NCBI RefSeq assembly: GCF_902635505.1
Contig: NC_045432.1
Coordinates: forward strand, 4,870,775 to 4,934,774
Origin: Sarcophilus harrisii
Lineage: Eukaryota > Chordata > Mammalia > Dasyuromorphia > Dasyuridae
Direction: 5' to 3'
DNA length: 64,000 bases
Below are positions 35,944 through 46,429 of the stretch, one piece after another (the first letter of the stretch is position 1; every line of letters starts with the position of its first letter). Below the pieces are notes generated by a model. The model searched no databases, was not told the DNA's origin, and saw only the letters and a list, made by a program, of their open reading frames with translations. The position numbers and the translations under genes were made by a program.

Positions 35944-36118
35944 TTTTATGGCAATTTTGTTTAATAAAGATCTAATTTCTCAACTACATACTGAGTATAG
36001 AATTGAGTTAATTTTATAAAAATAAGAATCATTCCCCAATTGATAGTCAATACATATAAACAGACAATTTTCAGAAGAAATCAAAGCTATCCATAATCAT
36101 AAGATCACATGCTCCAAG
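35944..36118 (+). mobile_element. Short inverted L1 ORF2 piece
   Basis: Begins with a T run (35,940-35,947), then plus-strand L1 ORF2 sequence ('aagaatcattccccaattga') that in an intact L1 would lie just upstream of the segment in the neighbouring minus-strand piece. It ends at a third copy of the target (36,119-36,133). The T run joined to plus-strand L1 suggests a 5' inversion formed by twin priming. Confidence 0.7.
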
Positions 36119-36239
36119 AGCATCTAGATTCTTAAAGGAAAAGTTCAATGAGTTACAGGAAGACAGTAATAGTGGGGGAACCTCAATTTATCCCTCTCAA
36201 ACCTAGATTTAAAAGAACCAAAAAAAAAAAACCCACCAA

Positions 36240-36400
36240 GGAATAAATAATTTTGACTCTCTCCCAACATGACTAAGGCAGAAATATGATTAATATGATT
36301 GTATGAGTAAAACCTATATCAAATTGTTTGTTGTATTGGGGAAGAGAAGAAGGGAGGGAGAAAAATTTCAAACTCAAAATCTTATAAAAGTGAATGTCAG
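36240..36400 (+). mobile_element. Old L1 LINE 3' tail fragment
   Basis: Plus-strand 3' UTR remnant, with 'tcaaattgtttgttgtatt', 'agaagggagggagaaaaat' and 'ttataaaagtgaatgtca'. Confidence 0.55.
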
Positions 36401-37079
36401 GGGGGAAGAAGTTAAAGAAATGGATAGAATTTTAGAAAAGTTAGATATGATAGATCTCTGACTGGGGAATATTTTAAGACAATAGAAATGGGGTATAATT
36501 ATTCTTTTAGCTGTGTTTGGTTGGCACTTTCACAAATATTAACCATGTATATTAGGGTATGAAAACTTCATAAGCAAATGCAAAAAAGTAGAAATATTAA
36601 ATGTATCTTATACTAATCCTAATGTAATACAGCATTCATTTAAGTACCTTTGAAGCAAAGATTAAGAATTACTTGGACATTAGATAACTTAATCCTAAAG
36701 GATGTTTGGATTATTTCATTAAAGTTAATGACAACAGTAAAACAACATTCCAAAATTTGTGGGACGCAGCCAAAGCAGTACTTAGGGGAAATTTTATACC
36801 TTTAAGTACTCACATCAGTAAAATAGAGAAAGAGCAGATTAGTGAATTAGAAATGCTAGAAAAAAAAAACAAATTAAAACCCCCAAAATGGAAATACTGA
36901 AAATCAAAGAAGAGATTAGCAAAATTGAAAGTGTTTAAAATTGGCATAATAAATAAAATTAGGAGCTGATTTTCTTCTTGCAATTCAATTTTATTTACAG
37001 TTAAAATTTCTCTCTCAAAAGAATCCCTAGAGACTACGATGAAATGACTTAGAAAATCACAGATTATCATTATCTGTAT

Positions 37080-37195
37080 TGTGTTGTATTTCAAATTGTT
37101 TTGTTAAACATTTCCCAATTACATTTTAATCTAGATCCAGCCACGATAGGAGTTTTCTAGGCCAGGCAATGAGTTTAACACCTCTGATTAAAAGC
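37080..37195 (-). mobile_element. DNA-transposon-like repeat (hAT-type), same family as 16,165
   Basis: Reverse complement relation to 16,165-16,236 ('ttttgttaaacatttccca') and an end reading 'gagtttaacacctctg', close to hAT-type terminal sequence. Assignment tentative. Confidence 0.4.
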
Positions 37196-37196
37196 A

Positions 37197-37315
37197 TTTT
37201 GTCATATGGTGATGGATAGTTTTATATTTCTTCATCTAAAAACTGCTCATTCTTATTCTTTGACCCTTTTCAGTTGGAGAATGGCTCTTATTTTTATCGA
37301 TTTGACACAGTTCCC
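37197..37315 (-). mobile_element. Old L1 LINE fragment
   Basis: Short minus-strand ORF2 piece, with 'ttcttcatctaaaaactgct' and 'cagttggagaatggctctta'. Confidence 0.6.
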
Positions 37316-37386
37316 TTTGCATCTCAGTCCAGAAGGATAAATGTGAATGAGAAATTATAAGACTAAAAGACTAAACAAAATCAAAC

Positions 37387-37574
<188 letters not shown>

Positions 37575-38347
37575 TTTTTTATCATTTTATTTTTTTAATT
37601 ATAGCTTTTTATTTACAAGCTATATGCCTGGGTAATTTTTCAGCATTGACCCTTGCAAAACCTTCTGTTCCAATTTTTCCCCTCCTTCCCCCCACTCCCT
37701 CCCCCAGATGGCAGATAGACTAATACATGTTAAATATGTTAAAGTATATGTTAAATACTATCCATAGTTATTTTGCTGCACAAGAAGAATCAGATTTTGA
37801 AATAATGTACAATTAACCTGTGAAGGAAATCCAAAATGCAGGTGGACAAAAACAGAGGGAGTGGAAATGTGGTTCAAACTCATTTCCCAGAGCTCTTCTC
37901 TGGGTGTATCTGGTTCTATTCATTATTGAACAAATGGAACCGATTTGGTTCATCTCATTGCTGAAGAGGGCCACGTCCATCAGAATTGATCCTCATCTAG
38001 TATTGTTGTTGAAGTGTATAATGATCACCTGATTCTGCTCATTTCACTCAGCAGCAGTTCATGTAGGTCTCTCCAAGGCTCTCTGTACTCATCCTGCTGG
38101 TCATTTCTTACGGAACAATAATATTCCATAGAATTCATATACCACAATTTATTCAGCCGTTCTCCAACTGATGGGCATCCACTCAGTTTCCAGTTTCTAG
38201 CCACTACAAAGAGGGCTGCCACAAACATTCGTGCACATACAGGTCCCTTTCCCTTCTTTAGTATCTCTTTGGGATAGAAGCCCAGTAGTAACACTGCTGG
38301 ATCAAAGGGCATGCACCGTTTGATAACTTTTTGAGCATAGTTCCAAA
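37575..38347 (-). mobile_element. L1 LINE 3' end with 9-bp TSD
   Basis: Minus-strand L1, complete 3' UTR and ORF2 C-terminus (frame 38,025-38,312: PFDPAVLLLGFYPKEI, ARNWKLSGCPSVGERL). The likely TSD is tctgattct at 37,566-37,574 and 38,348-38,356. Confidence 0.85.
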
Positions 38348-38510
38348 TCTGATTCTATATATTAAGATAATATCAAAAGAAGAATAGAAAAGGTGGATAA
38401 AAGGAGTGCACTGACCAAAGAGGAAAGGGAGCGGAAGGATGAGAAAAAGCACCTCATATAAATGGGGTGTACAAAGGGAAGTTCTTACAACTAGGAGAAG
38501 ACAGTGCAAG
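38348..38510 (+). mobile_element. L1 LINE inter-ORF region
   Basis: Resumes the L1 interrupted at 37,574 and matches 33,186-33,350 in the same orientation. Confidence 0.5.
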
Positions 38511-38795
38511 ATTGGGGCAAGGAGTGACAATGAAGAGAGCAATTTCTGTGAAGCCAGATTGTATGGAGTTAAGAAGGTAGTGAGAGGAGATGAACTTATT
38601 CTATTATAGAAATAAATGTTAATTGATTGTTTGATAAGTGACCTTCTCACAGAGGTAAACCACAAAAGGCAGAGGAGAAATAGGAGAAAATATTTGGTAG
38701 AAATGGATCGAGTGAAAGGGTTTTTTGTTTTTTTTGTTTTTATTTTTTTAGGATGGGGATGTTTGTAGGCAATAGAAGCAAAGAGATGGTACAAA
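38511..38795 (-). mobile_element. Old LINE fragment (L2-like), low confidence
   Basis: Contains 'gaagccagattgtatggagt', 'aggcagaggagaaatagg' and 'ggatggggatgtttgtagg', like 30,290-30,535. Confidence 0.35.
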
Positions 38796-38797
38796 TG

Positions 38798-39020
38798 GTG
38801 TCAGGAACAATTAAGTTCAAATCTGGCCTCGTCCTATTGGCTATGTGACCCTGGGCAAGTCATTTCATTGCTGTCTGCCTCAGTTTCCTCAACTGTAAAA
38901 TAGGGAAAATAACTGTACCTACCTCCAAGGGTTATTGTAAGGATCAAATGAAAGACTGATTCTAAAGTATTGAGCAAGATGCCCAGCAGATGGAAGGGGC
39001 TTAATAAGTGTTTATTTTGC
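38798..39020 (+). mobile_element. MIR SINE
   Basis: Plus-strand MIR with its core: 'gtgaccctgggcaagtcatt', 'tgcctcagtttcctcaactg', 'taaaatagggaaaataact' and 'gggttattgtaaggatcaaa'. It is an ancient tRNA-derived SINE shared by all mammals. Confidence 0.88.
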
Positions 39021-39039
39021 AGTATTGAAGGTAAGTGAA

Positions 39040-39534
39040 AGGATGGCAATAATACAGAGGGCAATCTGTTGGAGAGGATGAGATGGAACAGGACTCTCTT
39101 CTGTGGGATTTTTTGTGACTTTCATGCTGTTATGGTAGAAGCCCAAGCTGCCTGGATTCTTAGTAGGGCTTGGATTGCTTAGATGCTAATCGGATCATTT
39201 CTCTTACAGTGGATGGGCTTCCCAGCTCCCTCCCCACTGATCCATCCCGGTTAGGGGCCTAGCCTGGCCCTTTTCCCCGAAGTGGTACCAGATTTTGTCA
39301 TGTTGGCTTTTGTTCAACCCAGCTTTTCTTCTTCTTGTGCCAGAATCATGGGGATTCCAGCAGCCTTTTCATCCTGGTATGAACTGGATAAAAGTGATTA
39401 TAGCTAATTCTCTTTACCATTGTTCTTTGAGGTGCATTTTAGTTTTACTAGGGTGTTTCCAGGTGATTTGTAGTCCTCTAGGACTTAACAGCCACCAATC
39501 TCTCACAATTCTCCAAGTTATTATTTATCAATAA
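39040..39534. other. No gene found; apparently unique sequence
   Basis: About 500 bp without recognised repeat or exon. The 79-codon frame at 39,295-39,534 has no family similarity. Confidence 0.4.
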
Positions 39535-39712
39535 TACATCCCATAACTCATATGAACTGATTCAGAGTGAAGTGAGTCGAACCAGGTAAAACGACATACA
39601 CAATGACTCCAAGAATTTGAATGGAAAGAACTAAAAAAGGGTTACTGAAAACCATATGATTGGAAAGATACCTGCAGCCCTGGAGTCTGAGGTTTACATA
39701 ATCTTAAAATGA
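39535..39712 (+). mobile_element. Old L1 LINE fragment
   Basis: Plus-strand ORF2 end with 'tatgaactgattcagagtg', 'aagtgagtcgaaccagg' and 'acatacacaatgac'. Confidence 0.6.
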
Positions 39713-39865
39713 AAGAGAGACAGAGACAGAGACAGAGAAACAGAGAGAGATAGACAGAGACAGGGAGAGAGACAGAGACAAAGACAGAGAAACAGAGAGA
39801 GAGAGAGATAGAGACAGGGAGAGAGACAGAGACAGAGACAGAGATAGAGACAGAGAAAGAAAGAA
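39713..39865 (+). repeat. Purine-rich simple repeat (GAGACA/CAGAGA)n
   Basis: About 150 bp built almost only of GA and CA dinucleotides in GAGACAGAGA-like units. It begins in the tail of an L1 fragment, from which it may have expanded. Confidence 0.95.
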
Positions 39866-40222
39866 TTTAATAAGAACTTACTTTGTTTTAGGACCTCTAC
39901 TAAGGGCTGGCCATACAAATGCAAGTGAGCAAAATTTGCTGCTATCATGGAGTTTACATTCTCATGGGTGAAGACCACACATAAAAGGGACCTCGGCATG
40001 GGACAAGAAGGAAGGGGACTTGCGTGAGAAGGCAAAGCAAAATGGATGGCAAGGAGGGGGAGGATGATTTCCACAGCAGAGTGGTACACCTGGAAAGGGG
40101 GCCTCTGGGCCCTAAAGGGCTAAGCAGGAAGCAGGGTTGGCAGTGGTACCCTCCTGCTGTTGCTATGGATCTCTGGGGTCCATACTAAAGCTAAGGTGAA
40201 TGAGGTGATGAATCCTTGTCCC
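39866..40222. other. No gene found; apparently unique sequence
   Basis: About 350 bp. The first 60 bp ('taataagaacttactttgtt') may be a diverged L2/MIR tail. Nothing else was recognised. Confidence 0.35.
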
Positions 40223-40233
40223 CAAAGTGTTTT

Positions 40234-40990
40234 GGGGGGAGTTTTGTTATTTTTTTACGTGTACAATCATTTTATTTTTGTGTATTTATTCCTTTTTTAT
40301 AATAGCTTTTTATTTAAAAATATATGCACGGGTAATTTTTCAGCATTGACAATTGCAAAACCTTCTGTTCCAATTTTTCCCCTCCTTCCCCTCACCCCCT
40401 CCCCTAGATGGCAGGTTGTTCAATACATGTTAAATAGGTTAAAGTATAAGTTAAATGCAATATTTGTATACATGTCCATCGGACTTTGAAATAATGTAAC
40501 ATTGACCTGAGAAGGAAATCAAAAATGCAGGTGGACAAAAACAGAGGGACTGAAAATGCTATGTAGTGGTTCACACTCATTTCCCAGAGTTCTTTCTCTG
40601 GGTGTAGCTGCTTCTATTTATTATTGAGCAAATGGAAATGATTTGGATCCTCTCATTGTTGAAGAGAGCCACGTCCATCAGAACTGATCATTGTATAATC
40701 TTGCTGCTGCTGTGAACAGTGATCTCCTGGTTCTGCTCATTTCCCTCAGCATCAGTTCGTGTAAATCTCTCCCGGCCTTTCTGAAATCCTCCTGCTGGTC
40801 ATTTCTTACAGAACAATAATATTCCATAACATTCATATATCATAGCTTACTCAGCCATTCTCCCACTGATGGGCATCCACACAGTTTCCAGTTTCTAGCT
40901 ACTACAAAAGGGCTGCCACAAACATTCTTGCACATACAGGTCCCTTTCCCTTCTTTAAGATCTCTTTGGGCTAGAAGCCCAGTAGAAACA
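40234..40990 (-). mobile_element. L1 LINE 3' end, possibly with extra 3' flank
   Basis: Minus-strand L1 3' UTR and ORF2 end (about 40,295-40,990). A likely TSD caaagtgtttt is at 40,223-40,233 and 40,991-41,001. Between the left TSD and the L1 3' end there are about 60 extra bp. Confidence 0.8.
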
Positions 40991-41164
40991 CAAAGTGTTT
41001 TTTTTTTTTTTCACTATGGGGATTTTTTTTCACTCTCCGAAGGGGGTGGGATGGCTAATGAGTTAAGTCTATTGTGATTCTGATTCTCTGAGTCCTTTGT
41101 TTCCTGAACATTTTCTGTGGCAAAAAAAAAAAAAAAAAATTCAATAAAATTATCCTGTATCCAC

Positions 41165-41790
41165 AACACAGAATTTGAAAGCTGGAAGAGACCTCAGAGG
41201 CTTTCTAGTCCAACTGAGACCCTAAAAAGAAGCCTGATAATATCATACATACCTAACAAGTGACCACCCTGCTTGAGGACCTCCAGGGAGGGAAAAGCCT
41301 CCCCTATTGAAGCAACCCATGCCCCTAGGGGGGTAGCTCTCATTGTTACAGAGTTTTTCCTGACTTCAAGCTTCAGTTGGCCTTTTTACAACTTCCATCC
41401 AATGCTCCCGGGTTTTCCCTATGGAAATTAAACAGACCAAGTCTAATGCCTCTTTCACTTGATGATCCTTCAAATACTTGGAATGGTATGGTTGTCCTCC
41501 TGAACCTTCTCTGGGCTAAATAACCCCATTCTTTCCATTATTCCTCGTATGACCATCCTATTGCCTTCCTCTGCTAAACATTTATTGTCTCTTTTAAACT
41601 GTGGTGCCCATACTTGAACACAGTGTATCAGATGGGGTTTGGCCCCAGCAGAGTGCAGCCTGTCAGCTACTTAGTGATGGAAGCTCTGCCCTTCTGAACA
41701 CAACAATGCAGGATCGCTTCAGCTCTCTGGGCTGCCACATCACACCGCTGACTCACGGGAAGTTGGCTGTGTAGTGAAACTAATGATGTG
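41165..41790 (-). mobile_element. CR1/L3-type LINE relic
   Basis: Resembles the reverse strand of CR1/L3 elements: 'ttgaaagctggaagagacct', 'tttctagtccaact', 'cagagtttttcctgacttca', 'ccttctctgggctaaataac' and 'tcctcgtatgaccatcctat'. This is a very old amniote LINE. Confidence 0.7.
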
Positions 41791-42674
41791 CAGAAACAGG
41801 CTCTTACTAGCAAATTGTTACATTTTCAAGACTTTTCCCAAGCTGATTGTTGGAACAGTCAGTGCACAGTCCAATCAGCTCCCACACTGGTTATGTTTCC
41901 TGTTGCATTAAAAAAAATTGCTGTCTACCCATACCTAATGTCTACTTGAAGTGATTGGGATTTGAATAATAAATATTTGAAAGTGCACTTAATTGTATTT
42001 TGCTGGAGTGGTGCTAATACAATGGTGGGAAGAAAGTCTGGGGTAGCTACCTTGCTGTTAGAAGATTTTCTCCAAATCGTCATTTGGCCACGTTAGTCAT
42101 TCATTGCAATGATCTCTTGAGGATTCGATATCTGAAATAAAACAAGTTAATCAGCTTAAAATCTTTCTGGATTAAAATTGATTCGATTTCTCACCAAGCT
42201 AATAAAAAGTCAAACTTGGCTAGAAACTACAGCTAAAGAACTTCTACTTGAAATTAAAACTGGTACATCTTGGGCCTGAAATGGACAGGGTTCAGGAACA
42301 GTGACTGCTGGAAGGCACCCACCTGTGTTTGGCACAGAGATAAATTCACCTTAATTTCTAGCTAGTTTTTGCTTTAATAATTAACAGACGTGAATAATTT
42401 TCCTTTCCTTTAACTGTATTGTAATAAGGATCACCTAATGTCTAGAAAGTGCAAAACTTAATCTAATGCACCACAAGAACCTTGGAAAATTCAAAACTTG
42501 GCACTACAGACATGAATTTTGAACTGGATGTTCAATCATCAGATAAGTTTAAAGATAATCCATTTAATGAAAACAATCAAGTCAATGCTCTTCCTATAAA
42601 TATGTTACTAGAAAATATAACTGAACACATGGACTTCTTTTATTTGATAGAAACAACAATGAAAGCATTCCCTA
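41791..42674. other. No gene found; apparently unique sequence
   Basis: AT-rich, no recognised repeats. The 67-codon frame at 42,482-42,685 runs into L1 sequence and has no family similarity. Confidence 0.4.
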
Positions 42675-42875
42675 GAGTGCAATAGTATTCCAGCATAATT
42701 ATATACCACAACTTGTTCAGCCACAGACAATCCCTTCAATTTCCAATTCTTAGCTACCAGAAAAAGAGCTATTATGAATATTTTTGCACATATAGGTTTT
42801 TTTTTTCCTTTTTTAAAATCTCTTTTGAGAAACAGACCTAGTAATAGTATTGCTGGATCAAAGGGAAAACCAACT

Positions 42876-43489
42876 TGTTGGAATCTTTACAAAGTGTTAA
42901 GACATTGGAGTTGATTTGATCTTAGAAGAAGATATTTTGGGCCAGAACTTGAAACCAGGTACTAAGTGGAATTGATTGAACAATGCTTGTGTTCACACCT
43001 TTAGAGAGCTCATGAGTATCTAAGTACTCAATGGAGTTCACACGTGTAGGGCTTAGTCCGAATTCACACCTCCCTTGAAGTTCTTAGGACCAGAGAACAC
43101 TCTGGGAGATAACCCAGAATCCCTGCCTCGAGAAGGAGGAGTTAACCTTTGGGAGATGATATATATGGAGGAAGCTCTTGGAGCTAGGAACAACGACAGG
43201 GCTCTGAGACAGAACACTCTGGAAGAAAAGCCTACAAGCCCTATCTTCGAGGCAAGAGAGATCCATTGAATCTTCCAACTTGGTACTGGCTGGAGGCTGA
43301 AGAAAGCAGAGGCAGAAGCCAAGGACAAAGCTGCAAGATCTTTCGGAGCCAAGCAGAGAGATAGGCCTCAACTAACTGGGCTAATTTGGAAGGAGAAATA
43401 AACGTTTGCATTTTTACCGGCTGGCTGCGATTTAGGAGTAATTATTTATTTCAACTGAGACTAAGGCTGCCTCCAAGAAAACCTTCACA
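42876..43489 (+). mobile_element. Solo LTR of an endogenous retrovirus (class II/ERVK-like)
   Basis: A 614-bp plus-strand element with TG...CA ends (tgttggaatc ... aaccttcaca). It is flanked by ccaact (42,870-42,875) and ccaagt (43,490-43,495), a 6-bp TSD with one mismatch. Same family as 26,571-27,290. A TATA-like 'gatatatatgg' is near 43,159 and an aataaa signal near 43,398. No internal viral region is present. It inserted into an old L1. Confidence 0.85.
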
Positions 43490-43768
43490 CCAAGTCTTGA
43501 TTATAGTTCCAAAACAAACTCCAAACTGCTCCCCAGAATAACTGGATTAGTTCACAACTCCACCAATGATGCACTGGTGTCCCAATTTTCCCACGTCTCC
43601 TCCAACATTTATCATTTTCCCTTTTTTGTCATAGTAGTCAATGTTATCATAGGAATGAGATGATACCTAAGAGTCATTTTCATTTGCATTTCTGAAACCA
43701 ATAATGATTTAGAACATGTTTTCATATGAGTACAGATAGCCTTGGATTCTTGGAAAACTGCCTGTTTA

Positions 43769-43910
43769 GGGAGCAGCTAGGTAGTGCAGTGGATAGAGCA
43801 ACAGCCCTGAAGTCAGGAGGACCTGAGTTCAAATCTGACCTCTGAAACTTAACACTTTCTGGGCAAGTCATTTAACCCCAATTGCTTCAGAAAAAAGCAA
43901 AAACAAACCC
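43769..43910 (+). mobile_element. tRNA-derived marsupial SINE
   Basis: Plus-strand SINE with the head 'gggagcagctaggtagtgca', 'gtggatagagcaacagccct', 'tgaagtcaggaggacctgag' and an A-rich tail. The TSD cctgttta is at 43,761-43,768 and 43,913-43,920, within the surrounding L1. Confidence 0.92.
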
Positions 43911-44104
43911 TACCTGTTTATATCCTTTGACCATTTATCAATTGGGAAATGGCTCTTATTTCTATACATTTGACTTAGTCAATGAAAGTATTTTAAAGTA
44001 TTTTGACTTATTGGAACTATGTAGGTGGCCTTATGAAGAACTCACTTCACCATGGGTGGACGGTGGGAAAAAAAATTGTCTTTAAACCCAATTTTAAAAG
44101 ATGA

Positions 44105-44711
44105 AATTCCTCAAATGGAGAATGGCTGAATGAGTTATGGTATATGAATGTTATGGAATATTATTGTTTTATAAGAAATGATCAGCAGGGTGATTTCAAA
44201 AAGGCCTGGAGAGACTGACAGGAATTGATGCTGAGGGAAATGAGCAGGACCAGGAGATCATTACACACTCCAACAACAAAACTATATGAGGATCAGTTCT
44301 GATGGACATGGCTCTCTTCAATAATGAGCTGATTGAAACCAGTTCCAATTGTTCAGTATTGAGCAGAGCCATCTACACCCAGAGAAAGAACTATGGGAAA
44401 TGAGTGTGGACCACAACATAGCATTTTCACTCTTTCTGTTATTGTTTGCTTGCATTTTTGTTTTCCTTCCCAGGTTTTTTTCTTTTTTTCTAGATCTGAT
44501 TTTTCTTGTGCAGCAACTGTATAAATATGCATACATATATTGGAATTCACATATACTTCACCATATTTAACATGTATGGGACTACCTGCCATCTAGGAGA
44601 GGGGGTGGGAAGAACGCCGGGAAAAGAGAGTTTGGAAAGGGTCAATGTTGAAAAATTACCCATGCATATGTTTTGTAAATAAAAAGTTACAATAATTATA
44701 AAAATAAAAAA
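44105..44711 (+). mobile_element. L1 LINE 3' end
   Basis: Plus-strand ORF2 end ('ggagaatggctgaatgag') and full 3' UTR with 'tttgtaaataaaaagttaca' and an A-rich tail. Confidence 0.85.
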
Positions 44712-44775
44712 TCAGAAAGTGTTATGAGAGAATCATTTGAAGATATGGAATTTGCAATAAAGAATGATGCATATT

Positions 44776-45665
44776 CAGAAACTGGAAACTGAGTGGATGC
44801 CTATCAATTGGAGAATGGCTGAATAAATTGTGGTATAGGAATATTATGGAATATTACTGTTCTGTAAGAAATGACCAACAGGATAATTTCAGAAAGGCCC
44901 AGAGAGACTTACACGAACTGATGCTGAGTGAAATGAGCAGGACCAGGAGATCATTCTATACTTCAACAACAATACTAGATGATGATCAATTCTGATGGAC
45001 CTGGCCAGCCTCAGCAAGGAGATGAATCAAATCAGTTCCAATGGAGCAGGAATGAACTGAACCAGCTACACCCAGTGAAAGAAGTCTGGGAGATGACTGA
45101 GAAGTATTACATTGAGTTCCCAGTCGCTCTCTTTTTGCCTGCCTGCATTTTTGATTTCCTTCACTGGCTAATTGCACATTATTTCGGAGTCCGATTCCTT
45201 TTGCACAGCAAAATAATGGTTTGGACATGTGTACTTATTTTGTATTTGATTTATACTCTAAGATATTTAACATGTATTGGTCATCCTTCCATCTAGGGGA
45301 GGGGGTGTGGGGGAAGGAGGGGAAAAATTGGAACAAAAGGTTTGGCAATTGTCAATGCTGAAAAATCACCCATGCATAGAACTTGTAAATAAAAAGCTAT
45401 AATTAAAAAAATAAAATGATAAAAAAAAGAATCAAAATAAGTGTTTCTGTCAAATAAGACTCTTTCTAAGACTTGTAAATAAGAAGTTATTTTAAAAAAT
45501 AAAAAAAAAAAACTATTGAGGAAATTTAGGGTTTACCAGTCTGGCAGAAATTAAGCATTGGCTAATACTTTATGCCATATTCAACAACAAATTCTAAATG
45601 AATAATTGACCTTAACATTAAAGATCATACTGTTAAAAAATTAGAAAAAGCAAAAAAAAAAAAAA
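44776..45665 (+). mobile_element. L1 LINE with about 235 bp of 3'-transduced DNA, 17-bp TSD
   Basis: An exact 17-bp TSD (aaagaatgatgcatatt, 44,759-44,775 and 45,666-45,682) encloses two parts. The first is a 5'-truncated plus-strand L1 (44,776 to about 45,430), ending with its own signal 'tgtaaataaaaagctataat' and A-rich tail. The second is about 235 bp of other sequence ending in a run of about 20 A residues at 45,650-45,668. The second part includes L1 ORF2-like sequence ('taaagatcatactgttaaaa'). Confidence 0.88.
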
Positions 45666-45682
45666 AAAGAATGATGCATATT

Positions 45683-46429
45683 TTATTATTATTATAAATT
45701 GGGGGGTACACATCCTTTATATAGGTAAACATTTATCATAAAGTTATGTACTTATATTCTCTGGGGAGGAGGAAGAAATCAAGTTATTAAACATTATCCG
45801 GACACAACAGAGCAAAATCCCCAATTATTGTTCAAAGTGGAGCCTTTTCTTGCCTGTACTTGTGAAGTAATTAACCAGGTGCAAAGATTTTCCACGTGTC
45901 CCTGGTGATCTTCATTTTATTCCATTCAACCCGAAGTCTGAGGTCCTGACTTTGTTATCAAGTGTGTTTGCCATCCCTGGCAGCTCGGTGCCAACTAAAA
46001 ATGGGATGAAGGTGCCATTCGTGATCATCGCATTTATGACTCAAGCGAGGCACTGATGAAGACGTTAAGAGCGCTGCTACCTGGCATACGTCGATCGAGA
46101 CTCCTGCCCCCTACGCCTGAGAGCCCCCGCCATCCCTCCAGCCTTGCGAGCAGGTTTGAGTCCCTCTCGTTGTGCTTTGTCTCGCACCGAGCGCAGCTGG
46201 CCGTTTTTCCCACAAGAATAGTACGAGATGCAGTCTCGAACACGTACCCGCAACACCTCCTCACCTTCTGCTTCACTAGCCCTGTCCGCGACCTGTTTTT
46301 GATGAGGCACATTCACTAACCACCTCTGTAATATTCCTATTGCATCTCGCCCGCTCCTGCGGCCCATAGGACGAACCGTTATTCCCCTTTCGGAAACCCC
46401 AGGCAAGAGTTATGCCGCAATTTGTTCCG
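45683..46429. other. No gene found; unique sequence upstream of the CpG island
   Basis: Repeat-free by eye. From about 46,010 CpG dinucleotides become frequent (for example around 46,088, 46,185 and 46,230), which marks the shoulder of the NT5DC2 island. Overlapping open frames occur on both strands at 46,034-46,406 without similarity to known proteins. Confidence 0.5.

Larger units (their letters stand above)
34356..36960 (+). mobile_element. Old L1 LINE ORF2 N-terminal half, heavily interrupted
   Basis: Host pieces at 34,356-34,607, 35,051-35,155, 36,119-36,240 and 36,400-36,960 join in order into the endonuclease and linker region of L1 ORF2 on the plus strand. The frame at 36,706-36,900 reads TTFQNLWDAAKAVLRGNFI, the conserved block QNLWDAAKAVLRGKFIAL of L1. 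It is interrupted by at least four L1-derived insertions. Confidence 0.7.
42675..43985 (-). mobile_element. Old L1 LINE (ORF2 C-terminus), interrupted by an LTR and a SINE
   Basis: Minus-strand L1 at 42,675-42,875 resumes at 43,490 ('atagttccaaaacaaactcc') and again after a SINE at 43,921 ('tatcctttgaccatttatca'). The pieces are collinear parts of one element. Confidence 0.8.

Noticed and set aside
39713-39865. CRISPR-like regular repeat
   Set aside because: It is a simple GAGACA-type repeat without spacers, in a mammalian genome.
46047-46116. Possible C/D box snoRNA (ctgatga ... ctga)
   Set aside because: The boxes are about 60 bp apart, but the terminal stem is only three bases and no internal C'/D' pair is seen.
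46130-46180. tRNA-like B-box (ggtttgagtcc)
   Set aside because: No matching A-box or cloverleaf can be formed upstream, and no terminator T run follows.
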